A program made the translations under genes and the position numbers. The notes under the pieces were generated by a model, which saw only the letters and a program-made list of their open reading frames with translations, searched no databases and was not told where the DNA came from. Positions 1 through 7,495 of a stretch of DNA of 48,150 nucleotides are shown one piece after another. The stretch lies in the NCBI GenBank assembly GCA_004213995.1, contig SGZJ01000009.1, positions 1 to 48,150 of the forward strand, given 5' to 3'. Source of the DNA: Flavobacteriales bacterium (GTDB lineage: Bacteria > Bacteroidota > Bacteroidia > Flavobacteriales > Flavobacteriaceae). Each line of letters begins with the position of its first letter. Positions within the stretch are counted from its first letter, which is position 1.

Positions 1-326
<326 letters not shown>

Positions 327-348
327 CATAATAAGTTTTTATAATTAT

Positions 349-981
349 ATGCCAATTTATAAAAGTTATAGCCCTAATTCTTCCACATGTATTAAAGTTT
401 GGAAAATTTCTGAAAGTTACAATGAATTATTTTCTTCAGTTGACATAAGCAAAAACACTATAGAAAAATTAGATAAAGTTCAAAGTGATATTAAAAAATG
501 TGAAATTTTAAGTGTTAGACACCTTTTAAAAGAATTTGGATTTTCTGATAATGATCTGTACTATAATGAAAATGGTAAACCAATGTTGTCAAACAAAAAA
601 TATATTTCAATAAGTCACTCAAAATTATTTTCATCAATCATTATTAGTGACTTTAAAATTTCAATTGATATTGAAAAAGTAAGTGATAAGATCGCTAAAG
701 TTTCTAGCAAGTTCATTGATTATGAATATTCATTTCTTGGGGATTTAAACAACGAACTAGAAAGGCTTACCTTAATTTGGTGTGTTAAAGAATGTATTTA
801 TAAAATATCAAATGAAAAACTACCTTTTATTTTCAAAAGTAATTGTATTGTTACCCCGTTTAATTTACAAGATAGCTCAGTAATTTCTTGGCTAAAATTT
901 AATGGAACTATACTTTCTTTTAAATCTTATCTTCATAGTTTTGAAGATTATAAACTAGTATATTTAATCCAAAATAAATAA
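349..981 (+). CDS. 4'-phosphopantetheinyl transferase superfamily protein
   Basis: The protein is 210 residues long from the ATG at 349. A longer reading from a TTG at 295 is possible, but its extra 18 residues look non-coding and I recall related proteins beginning MPxYK. Two family signatures are visible: ISIDIEK (Asp107, Glu109), the expected Mg-binding acidic pair, and WCVKECIYK (residues 144-152), the WxxKE(x)xxK motif. ISISHS at about 86-91 fits the upstream conserved block. Such enzymes move phosphopantetheine from CoA to a serine of acyl- or peptidyl-carrier proteins. Whether this one serves fatty acid ACP or another carrier cannot be told. The stop codon shares one base with the next gene, pointing to translation coupling. 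Confidence 0.85.
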   Translation: MPIYKSYSPNSSTCIKVWKISESYNELFSSVDISKNTIEKLDKVQSDIKKCEILSVRHLLKEFGFSDNDLYYNENGKPMLSNKKYISISHSKLFSSIIISDFKISIDIEKVSDKIAKVSSKFIDYEYSFLGDLNNELERLTLIWCVKECIYKISNEKLPFIFKSNCIVTPFNLQDSSVISWLKFNGTILSFKSYLHSFEDYKLVYLIQNK

Positions 982-1598
982 TGGGCAGCATAGTTGATTT
1001 TTTTATAGAATCCTACTCCAGCACATCATATTTCATGATAATTCTTGAAATAATTGCATTCTTATTTGGAATTATTAGTGTTGTCTATGCCAAAAAAGAA
1101 AATATTTTGGTTTATCCCACAGGGATTATTTGCACAGTTATTACCGTTTATATTTTATTTAAAGCTCAATATTTTGGTGATATGATGATGAATATTTATT
1201 ATTCATCGATGAGTATTTATGGATGGTGGAACTGGACAAGATATAAAAATGATAATACTAGAATTGTAATCACATATGCCAATTATAGAGAAAGACTAAT
1301 TGCCAGCTTATTTTTTTTAATTACAATTGTCATAACGTCTTCCTTTTATTTAATGAATAGCTCAATAATTTATGTAGAAAATTATATTGATATCTTCACA
1401 TCTGGAATATTTTTTGTAGCAATGTGGTTTATGGCTAATAAAAAAATAGAAAGTTGGATTTTTTGGATAGTTGGTGATTTAATTACAATACCTTTGTATG
1501 CTTATAGAGGATTAGGTATGTTATCTCTACAATATTTAATTTTTACAATTTTAGCAATTCAAGGATATAATCAATGGAAAAAGAGCTTAGTCAAGTAA
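981..1598 (+). CDS. PnuC-family vitamin permease (nicotinamide riboside or thiamin)
   Basis: A 205-residue protein made largely of hydrophobic segments, about seven predicted membrane helices. It carries the PnuC signature around residues 71-87: an Asn in MNIYY followed by SIYGWWNWTR with its paired tryptophans. PnuC proteins carry out facilitated diffusion of a vitamin, which is trapped by phosphorylation inside. Family members take nicotinamide riboside (PnuC), thiamin (PnuT) or riboflavin (PnuX). The 3' end overlaps the NadR-like kinase by 25 bases, which argues for a nicotinamide riboside pair. However, a TPP-riboswitch-controlled outer-membrane receptor follows at once, which argues for thiamin. 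The substrate is unresolved, so no gene symbol is given. Confidence 0.88.
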   Translation: MGSIVDFFIESYSSTSYFMIILEIIAFLFGIISVVYAKKENILVYPTGIICTVITVYILFKAQYFGDMMMNIYYSSMSIYGWWNWTRYKNDNTRIVITYANYRERLIASLFFLITIVITSSFYLMNSSIIYVENYIDIFTSGIFFVAMWFMANKKIESWIFWIVGDLITIPLYAYRGLGMLSLQYLIFTILAIQGYNQWKKSLVK

Positions 1599-2146
1599 AA
1601 TCAAATTGTATTAAAGTTGTTTTATTTGGGCCGGAGTCCACAGGGAAGACTACTCTCTCAAGACAATTAGCTAGACATTATAATTCGGTTTGGGTTAGAG
1701 AGTTTGCAAGACAGTACTTACAAAATAAGTGGAACAATCAAAGAAAGACTTGTGAACCATCAGATTTAATTCCGATTGCAAGAGGTCAAATTAAGCTAGA
1801 GAACGAATTAGCATCTAAAGCTAACAAGGTTTTAATTTGTGACACAGATTTATTGGAGACTAAAGTATATTCTGAGGCTTATTATATTGGTAGCTGTGAC
1901 CCAACACTTGAAAAATATGCAATTGAAAATTCTTATGACCTTTACTTACTTACTTACATAGATATTCCATGGGAGGCAGATGATTTAAGAGATAAGCCAA
2001 AACAAAGAGAAGAGATGTTTAACGCTTTTGAATCTGAATTAAAAAAATACAACAAACCTTATGTAATATTAAAAGGAGATAAGGAAACCAGATTGAAAGA
2101 AGCAATTAATTTAATTGATAAATTAATTATAAATAATCCCAAATAA
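1574..2146 (+). CDS. NadR-like P-loop kinase (ribosylnicotinamide kinase-type ATPase)
   Basis: A 190-residue soluble protein. A Walker A loop GPESTGKT sits at residues 19-26, followed by VREFARQYL (about 41-49), the pattern of the kinase domain of NadR. CDTDLLET (near residue 96) and the RDKPKQREEMF stretch (about 138-148) also fit the family. The adenylyltransferase domain of full-length NadR is absent. In NadR the domain phosphorylates nicotinamide riboside; here it probably traps whatever substrate the overlapping PnuC-type permease brings in. The start codon lies inside the permease gene (25-base overlap), so translation is probably coupled. Thiamin as the substrate is a possibility raised only by the neighbouring TPP riboswitch. 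Confidence 0.85.
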   Translation: MEKELSQVKSNCIKVVLFGPESTGKTTLSRQLARHYNSVWVREFARQYLQNKWNNQRKTCEPSDLIPIARGQIKLENELASKANKVLICDTDLLETKVYSEAYYIGSCDPTLEKYAIENSYDLYLLTYIDIPWEADDLRDKPKQREEMFNAFESELKKYNKPYVILKGDKETRLKEAINLIDKLIINNPK

Positions 2147-2171
2147 TTTTTTTAGAATAAAAATTACTCAA

Positions 2172-2179
2172 TACATTTG
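2172..2179 (+). promoter_or_regulatory. -7 promoter element ahead of the TPP riboswitch
   Basis: TACATTTG matches TAnnTTTG, with a run of T where the -33 box would fall (about 2149-2152). Transcription would begin near 2186, just before the first aptamer base. It sits 25 bases after the kinase stop codon, so the receptor gene has its own promoter and is not simply read through from the permease operon. Confidence 0.6.
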
Positions 2180-2187
2180 TTATGTCT

Positions 2188-2257
2188 CAAAAGGGGTGCT
2201 TTATAGCTGAGATTATACCCATTGAACCTAGAACAGATAATGCTGTTTAGGAATTTG
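2188..2257 (+). ncRNA. TPP riboswitch (THI-box aptamer)
   Basis: All conserved THI-box pieces appear in order: GGGGTGC (2193-2199), CTGAGA (2207-2212), ACCC closing P2 (2217-2220), GAACCT (2224-2229), CAGATAATGCTG forming the P4/P5 arm (2234-2245), then GGAATTTG (2250-2257). P1 can form between CAAA (2188-2191) and TTTG (2254-2257). The aptamer binds thiamin pyrophosphate and normally lowers expression of the gene downstream, here a TonB-dependent receptor whose start is at 2319. No classical terminator hairpin or Shine-Dalgarno sequence is obvious after it. A 9-base complement of its 5' strand lies at 2289-2297. Confidence 0.93.
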
Positions 2258-2318
2258 TAACAAACCATTAATTATACAAAAATAATTGACCCCTTTTTAT
2301 TTGATAATATTTTATCAT

Positions 2319-4442
2319 ATGAAAAATCTATTATTTAACTTATCATTTATTTTCACATTTTCACTTTTTTCTCAAGAAATCAAACAAGATACAACTAGGG
2401 TACAAAACCTAGAGGAGGTTATAGTCTCCTCTATTCGGGTGAAACAAAATGCACCTATAGCTTTTACCAATGTTTCAAAGGATGAGTTGGGTAAAAAGAA
2501 TCTTGGTCAAGATTTACCTATTTTACTTAATTCTTTAACTTCAGTAGTTACTACATCTGATGCTGGAGCTGGAGTAGGATACACAGGTATTAGAATTAGA
2601 GGAATAAATGCACAATCAACTAACATAACAATAAATGGCATTCCATATAATGATGCAGAGTCTTTGGGTACATATTGGGTAGATTTACCTGATTTTGCCT
2701 CTTCAGTTGAAAATCTTCAAGTACAACGAGGAGTTGGAACATCCACAAACGGTTCTAGTGCCTTTGGAGCTAGTATTAATATACTAACAGATTTAATTTC
2801 AAAAAACTCTTACTTTGAAAACTCTAATTCAGTTGGTAGCTACAATACTATTAAAAACACCTTTAAATTTAGTACAGGAATACTTAATGATTATTTTGAA
2901 TTTTCTGGTAGACTTTCTAAAATAGATTCAGATGGCTATATTGATAGATCTAGTTCTGATTTAAAATCCTATTTTTTACAATTAAACTACAAAAAAGAAA
3001 ATACGTTAATAAAGGCTTTAAGTTTTGGTGGTCATGAAATAACTTATCAAGCTTGGAATGGAATTGATGGAGAAACACTTCAAAGTGATAGAACTTATAA
3101 TCCTTCTGGAATGTATTTAGATCAATTTGGTAATATTCAATTTTATGACAATGAAGTTGATAATTATAAACAAGATCACTACCAAATACATTGGAGTCAA
3201 ATTATAAACTCTAGACTAACTTCAAATTTATCATTTAATATAACTAATGGCCTTGGTTATTATGAACAATATAAAGAAAATGATAATCAAGATTATGTAA
3301 CAAGAAAGTGGCTAGATAATCAATTTATAGTTGGAAACTATTCTTTAAATTATCAAGACAATAAAGTTAATATGAATTTTGGTTCTTCTTACAGTCAGTA
3401 TAATGGAGATCATTTTGGAAAAGTAATTTGGGCTCAAAACACACCCGGAATCCAAATAGATGATCTTTTTTATGATGGTAACGGAATTAAAAAAGACTTT
3501 AGTAATTATATCAAAACTACATATCAGTTAAATTCTAAATTATTTTTATTTGGTGATATTCAATTTAGAAATATTAACTATAGTACAACAGGAAGCACAT
3601 CTGAAATTGCTAACTTTTTAATAAACAAAAAGTATAATTTTTTTAATCCCAAGGGAGGATTAAATTACCTATTTAATAATCATAATAGATTGTACTTTTC
3701 TTTTGCAAGATCAAATCGTGAACCTACAAGAAGTGATTATGAAAGTAATCCTAATATAAAATCAGAACAATTAAATGACTTTGAAATTGGTTGGAATCTC
3801 ACTAAGAAAAACGTTAATTTAACCACTAATTTTTATATGATGCAATATAAAGATCAGCTAGTTTTAACAGGTTCCATTGATGATGTTGGATCCCCTGTTA
3901 GAGAAAACAGTGGAGAAAGTTATCGAGTTGGTTTAGAACTAGAAACAGTTTTTAATTTATCTGATAATGTTTCTGTGCAAGCTAATTCGGCTTTTAGTGA
4001 TAATAAAAACAAAAATTTTGTAACATCTATTGATGGAGAGTTAGTAAATCTTGGAAAAACTAATATATCTTTTTCACCAGAAATAGTATCGTCGGTAAAT
4101 TTATCGTATACCCCTAAAGAAAACATGGTTTTATCTATATTAAATAAATATGTTGGTGAGCAATATATGAGTAATACAGATTCTGTATTTTCAAAACTAG
4201 ATGCTTACTCAGTCATTGATTTTAATTTTAATTATAATTTTAAAAACACTTTTTTCTTTTCTGAAATAGTATTGTCAGGTGTTGTTAGTAATTTGTTTGG
4301 AGCTGAATATGTGTCTAATGGATATTATTATACATATGATGATACTTGGAGTGATCCTAATAGTATAACAACAATTGAAGGGACAGGATACTATCCTCAA
4401 GCTACAAGGAATTATATGCTAGGATTAAAATTTAAATTATAG
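2319..4442 (+). CDS. TonB-dependent outer-membrane receptor, probably for thiamin
   Basis: The protein is 707 residues from the ATG at 2319, where a typical signal peptide begins (MKNLLFNLSFIFTFSLFSQ). A TTG at 2286 would add 11 residues ahead of the signal and is less likely. After the signal comes a TonB-box-like stretch (LEEVIVSSIR) and a plug domain with GIRIRGINAQSTNITINGIP and a VQRGVGTSTNGSSAFG block, then a long region of alternating aromatic and polar residues expected of a 22-strand barrel. Such receptors import scarce ligands through the outer membrane using TonB energy. The ligand is inferred from the TPP riboswitch upstream: thiamin or its phosphate esters. It is monocistronic as far as visible, ending one base before a convergent gene. 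Confidence 0.92.
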   Translation: MKNLLFNLSFIFTFSLFSQEIKQDTTRVQNLEEVIVSSIRVKQNAPIAFTNVSKDELGKKNLGQDLPILLNSLTSVVTTSDAGAGVGYTGIRIRGINAQSTNITINGIPYNDAESLGTYWVDLPDFASSVENLQVQRGVGTSTNGSSAFGASINILTDLISKNSYFENSNSVGSYNTIKNTFKFSTGILNDYFEFSGRLSKIDSDGYIDRSSSDLKSYFLQLNYKKENTLIKALSFGGHEITYQAWNGIDGETLQSDRTYNPSGMYLDQFGNIQFYDNEVDNYKQDHYQIHWSQIINSRLTSNLSFNITNGLGYYEQYKENDNQDYVTRKWLDNQFIVGNYSLNYQDNKVNMNFGSSYSQYNGDHFGKVIWAQNTPGIQIDDLFYDGNGIKKDFSNYIKTTYQLNSKLFLFGDIQFRNINYSTTGSTSEIANFLINKKYNFFNPKGGLNYLFNNHNRLYFSFARSNREPTRSDYESNPNIKSEQLNDFEIGWNLTKKNVNLTTNFYMMQYKDQLVLTGSIDDVGSPVRENSGESYRVGLELETVFNLSDNVSVQANSAFSDNKNKNFVTSIDGELVNLGKTNISFSPEIVSSVNLSYTPKENMVLSILNKYVGEQYMSNTDSVFSKLDAYSVIDFNFNYNFKNTFFFSEIVLSGVVSNLFGAEYVSNGYYYTYDDTWSDPNSITTIEGTGYYPQATRNYMLGLKFKL

Positions 4443-4443
4443 A

Positions 4444-4875
4444 TTAAAAATTAGAAATAAAAAGGTTGCTGCCATTTATTTCTACTCTATAAGCTTTCAG
4501 ACCGCATTCTAGAGCTACTGTTAAAGACTGACCTGTGATAAGACTGTAAGAGTTTTCATCTGGGCAATTGCTTACACATTCTAATCCATTAATAGTCATA
4601 GTTGAACAGCTAGTAGGTATTCGGTTGGGGTCACTAGCATCCCAAGCTAAATATCCTGTGCCAGAATTTGTGACTATAATACCTCCATTTCCGATATTAG
4701 GAATATAAACTGAGTTACTAATAAAGTTTAATTGGTTATACTGTGGTAGATTGAGGTTGATTTCATAATTAACTTCAATATTTGCCAAATATCTGCAGTT
4801 GGATGAAATTTCATCTTTTTTACATGTAAATATCGTTAATACAACAAATATTAAAATGATTGAGATTTTTTTCAT
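4444..4875 (-). CDS. Rieske-fold-like lipoprotein lacking cluster histidines
   Basis: A 143-residue protein with a lipoprotein signal (hydrophobic stretch, then Cys18 in a TIFTC lipobox). The second half follows the pattern of small Rieske-domain lipoproteins I recall from flavobacteria: a YLAWDASDP strand, a first Cys (Cys90-Ser-Thr92), a second loop (Cys104-Pro-Asp-Glu107), then SLITGQ and ECGLKAYRVEINGSNLFIS, resembling the Rieske ending L-(x)-YRV-x-hydrophobic. Canonical Rieske motifs are CxH and CxxH; here the histidines are Thr and Glu, so an ordinary [2Fe-2S] cluster is unlikely. Cys100 and Cys124 are further cysteines. It is probably anchored in a membrane facing the periplasm or outside. 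Function unknown. Rieske kinship is my pattern reading, not proof. Confidence 0.72.
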   Translation of the reverse strand: MKKISIILIFVVLTIFTCKKDEISSNCRYLANIEVNYEINLNLPQYNQLNFISNSVYIPNIGNGGIIVTNSGTGYLAWDASDPNRIPTSCSTMTINGLECVSNCPDENSYSLITGQSLTVALECGLKAYRVEINGSNLFISNF

Positions 4876-4918
4876 TTAGTGAAATTACAACAAAAAGATT
4901 TTTCATTTAAATATTTTG

Positions 4919-4926
4919 TATATTTG
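4919..4926 (+). promoter_or_regulatory. -7 promoter element for greA
   Basis: TATATTTG is an exact match to TAnnTTTG. Transcription would start around 4932-4934, which is the first base of a stem-loop with a T-tract. No good -33 box is visible at the expected spacing. Confidence 0.6.
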
Positions 4927-4932
4927 GTTTAT

Positions 4933-4955
4933 ATCTCGTGAGAACGAGATTTTTT
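4933..4955 (+). terminator. hairpin plus T-tract in the greA leader
   Basis: ATCTCGT (4933-4939), loop GAGA, ACGAGAT (4944-4950), then T to 4955: a perfect 7-bp stem followed by six T in all. It has intrinsic terminator form in the plus direction only. It lies directly after the predicted transcription start of greA and 37 bases before its start codon. The gene to its left is on the minus strand and begins at 4875, so it is not an obvious terminator for an upstream plus-strand gene. It may be an attenuator or a 5'-protecting hairpin. Confidence 0.6.
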
Positions 4956-4991
4956 GTATTTATATAGTAAGTTTTAATTAATTATAAAGTG

Positions 4992-5465
4992 ATGAGTAAT
5001 ATTTCATATTATACAAAAGAAGGATTAAAGAAATTAAGAGATGAATTAAGTCAGTTAAAAGACATTGAAAGACCAAAAGCTTCAAATGCTATTGCAGAAG
5101 CAAGGGATAAAGGAGATTTGAGTGAAAATGCAGAATATGATGCTGCTAAAGAAGCTCAAGGTATGTTAGAAATGAAAATCTCTAAACTTGAAGAAACTTT
5201 GTCTGGAGCCAGAGTAATTGACGAATCTCAGTTAGATAATTCTAAAGTTTTAGTTTTATCTAAGGTAAAGATTAAAAATAAGTCAAATGGAATGGAAATG
5301 TCTTATACTTTAGTAGCTGATGGAGAAGCAGACCTATCAGCTGGAAAACTATCTGTTAACTCTCCTATTGGTAAAGGTTTATTAGGTAAATCATTGGGTG
5401 ATATTGCAGAAATTAAAGTCCCTAACGGAACGATCAAATTCATTATTACTGATATTTCAAGATAA
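4992..5465 (+). CDS. greA: transcription elongation factor GreA
   Basis: A 157-residue protein from the ATG at 4992; a GTG directly before it is less likely. It has the N-terminal coiled coil with the typical signature ERPKASNAIAEARDKGDLSE, continuing into NAEYDAAKEAQ, and the C-terminal FKBP-like domain ending in PIGKGLLGKSLGD. GreA inserts its coiled coil into the secondary channel of RNA polymerase and stimulates cleavage of backtracked RNA. The length is normal. The stop shares a base with the HIT gene's ATG, so the two are co-transcribed. The leader contains a terminator-like hairpin (4933-4955), a possible point of self-regulation. Confidence 0.97.
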   Translation: MSNISYYTKEGLKKLRDELSQLKDIERPKASNAIAEARDKGDLSENAEYDAAKEAQGMLEMKISKLEETLSGARVIDESQLDNSKVLVLSKVKIKNKSNGMEMSYTLVADGEADLSAGKLSVNSPIGKGLLGKSLGDIAEIKVPNGTIKFIITDISR

Positions 5466-5872
5466 TGGCTTCTATTTTTTCTAAAATAATTTCTAAAGAA
5501 ATTCCTTGCTATAAAATTGCAGAAAACCAGGAATTCATTGCCTTTTTAGATATTAATCCAAATTCAGTAGGTCACACACTTTGTGTTCCTAAAATTGAGG
5601 TTGACAACTTTTTGGATCTAGAAATAAAATCATACGATAAATTAATGTCATTTTCAAGAGATGTAGCGTTGGCGATTAAAGAAGTTGTGCCTTGTAAAAG
5701 AATAGGGATGTCATTAATAGGTCTGGAAGTTCCACATGTTCACGTGCATCTAATACCAATTTCTAATATGGAGGACATGCAGTTTGTAAAAAAAGTCAAA
5801 TTAAACCACAATCAATTTGATTCGTTAGCAAAAAAAATACACACTGCTTATTCTTTATCAAATTCAATTTGA
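5465..5872 (+). CDS. HIT-family nucleotide hydrolase/transferase
   Basis: A 135-residue histidine-triad protein. The catalytic HVHVHLI is at residues 91-97 (His91, His93, His95), preceded by the conserved FLDINPNSVGHTLCVPK block (about 27-43). HIT proteins of this HinT/Fhit-like group hydrolyse nucleoside phosphoramidates, adenylates or dinucleoside polyphosphates; the substrate here is not known. It overlaps the greA stop by one base, so it probably forms an operon with greA. Its last 25 bases overlap the 3' end of a convergent histidine kinase gene. Confidence 0.93.
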   Translation: MASIFSKIISKEIPCYKIAENQEFIAFLDINPNSVGHTLCVPKIEVDNFLDLEIKSYDKLMSFSRDVALAIKEVVPCKRIGMSLIGLEVPHVHVHLIPISNMEDMQFVKKVKLNHNQFDSLAKKIHTAYSLSNSI

Positions 5873-6990
5873 ATAACCGTCTTAACGTTTAATTCTGAGT
5901 ATTTTACAAATATTTTACCATTGTGATAATCTTCTATAATTCTTTTAGATAATGATAATCCAAGACCCCAGCCTCTTTTTTTACTTGTGTATCCGGGGTT
6001 AAATATTTTTTTAAAATGACTTTTCTTTATTCCAGTTCCATTATCAGTAATTGTAAGTACTAATTTGTTTTTTTGCTCAATAAGTTGAACTAGTATATCT
6101 CCGTTTCCTTTAATAGCATCAATACTGTTTTTTATAATATTTTCAATTGTCCAGCTATAAAGTTGTTTATTGATTTGGCAGTATAATTGCTTTTCTGGGA
6201 ATTTAAATTCAATATTCACCCTTTCGGAAACCCTTGTTGTTAAATAATCTAGTGAATCTTTGGTCAGTTTCGTAAGGTTGGTACTTAATAAAATTGGTTT
6301 AGAGCCAATTTTATTAAATCTTTCACTTATAATATTTAATCTATCAATATCTTTTTCAATCTCAATTAAATAATTTGAGTCTACTTTATTGCTTTTCAAT
6401 ATCTCTAACCATCCCATCAATGATGTTAATGGGGTGCCAATTTGATGAGCTGTTTCTTTTGCCATACCAGTCCAAAGCATATTAAGTGTAGCGATTTTAG
6501 AGCTTTTATAATAAAAGTAAATTAATGATATGAATAATAAAATTATTAAGATTAGAGCTAATGGATAATACTTTAACTTATTTATAACTTCAGAATTTCC
6601 ATAGTATAATGTTTCTATAACTTTGTTATCATAATAAATTTTAATTGGAGTGTTTTCATTTTTAAATTTCCTTATAAGTTTATTTATCTTAGTAGTATCA
6701 TTAATTTTTAGATTAGTAATATTATTGAATTCTATTTCTCCATTTTTATTAACTTTTATCATTGGAGTTGTAGAGTTATTTTTTAATACCTCTAGTGTAA
6801 GATTAGAAATATTATCATCATCCAAAGATTTTGTTAATTCAGCTTGAGCTAATGACCATATTTGCATTTTAGATCTTTCTTCTGTTTTAAATTTTTGAAA
6901 AAAGAGAAAAGTATTCCATAAAATTGCAGAAATAATTATTAAAGACAAGGAAACTAAAATCCAGCTAGATATATTGTTTTTTTTGTTCAA
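5848..6990 (-). CDS. membrane sensor histidine kinase
   Basis: A 380-residue protein with two membrane helices (about 10-31 and 142-162) enclosing a periplasmic segment of roughly 110 residues with no domain I recognise. The H-box is AKETAHQIGTPLTSLMGW with the phosphoacceptor His182. An N-box (IENIIKNSIDAI), a G1 box (ITDNGTGI) and a G2-like box (GWGLGLSLSKRII) follow, so the catalytic domain is complete. No HAMP domain is seen. No response regulator is adjacent, making it an orphan kinase here. From memory the greA-HIT-kinase order recurs in flavobacteria. It is convergent with, and overlaps, the HIT gene. Confidence 0.9.
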   Translation of the reverse strand: MNKKNNISSWILVSLSLIIISAILWNTFLFFQKFKTEERSKMQIWSLAQAELTKSLDDDNISNLTLEVLKNNSTTPMIKVNKNGEIEFNNITNLKINDTTKINKLIRKFKNENTPIKIYYDNKVIETLYYGNSEVINKLKYYPLALILIILLFISLIYFYYKSSKIATLNMLWTGMAKETAHQIGTPLTSLMGWLEILKSNKVDSNYLIEIEKDIDRLNIISERFNKIGSKPILLSTNLTKLTKDSLDYLTTRVSERVNIEFKFPEKQLYCQINKQLYSWTIENIIKNSIDAIKGNGDILVQLIEQKNKLVLTITDNGTGIKKSHFKKIFNPGYTSKKRGWGLGLSLSKRIIEDYHNGKIFVKYSELNVKTVIQIEFDKE

Positions 6991-7117
6991 AACTAAGCTT
7001 GTAAAATAATTTATTAAATAAATATAATCTAATTATATCAAACTATAATAACATATAAATGATTAGAAATCTTTATTTTAGACAATCAAAAAATAATTAA
7101 CAAATTTAATAATCAAC

Positions 7118-7492
7118 ATGGAATTACAAGGAAAAATTAAAATGATTGGCAATACTCAAGCTATTACTGATAGTTTCAAAAAAAGAGAAATAGTTATTAC
7201 GACAAACGAACAATACCCACAAACAATTATGACCGAATTTGTACAAGATAAAGTAGATCTTTTAAATAATTACGAGGTAGGTAATGATGTTAAAATAAGT
7301 ATAAACATTAGAGGTAGAGAATGGAAAAACCCAAAAGGTGAAATTAAATACTTTAACTCTATACAAGGTTGGCGTATTGAAAAGTTAAGTGGTGAAGTTG
7401 ATTCAGGTCAATTACCTCCTGCAGCTCCACTACAATCATTTGAAACCACTAATGATGTAAAAGACGAAGATCATGATGATTTACCATTTTAA
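7118..7492 (+). CDS. DUF3127 protein, SSB-like OB fold with SSB-type C-terminal tip
   Basis: A 124-residue protein. The body (MELQGKIKMIG, then KREIVITTNEQYPQTI and ISINIRGREW) matches DUF3127, a Bacteroidota family predicted to adopt an OB fold. The tail after residue 95 is Pro/Gln and then strongly acidic, ending EDHDDLPF. This resembles the DDDIPF tip by which single-stranded DNA-binding proteins recruit repair and replication partners. A role in binding nucleic acid and docking SSB partners is an inference. The gene stands alone between a divergent kinase gene and the AtoE gene, which begins three bases after its stop, so read-through into the transporter is likely. Confidence 0.85.
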   Translation: MELQGKIKMIGNTQAITDSFKKREIVITTNEQYPQTIMTEFVQDKVDLLNNYEVGNDVKISINIRGREWKNPKGEIKYFNSIQGWRIEKLSGEVDSGQLPPAAPLQSFETTNDVKDEDHDDLPF

Positions 7493-7495
7493 CAC

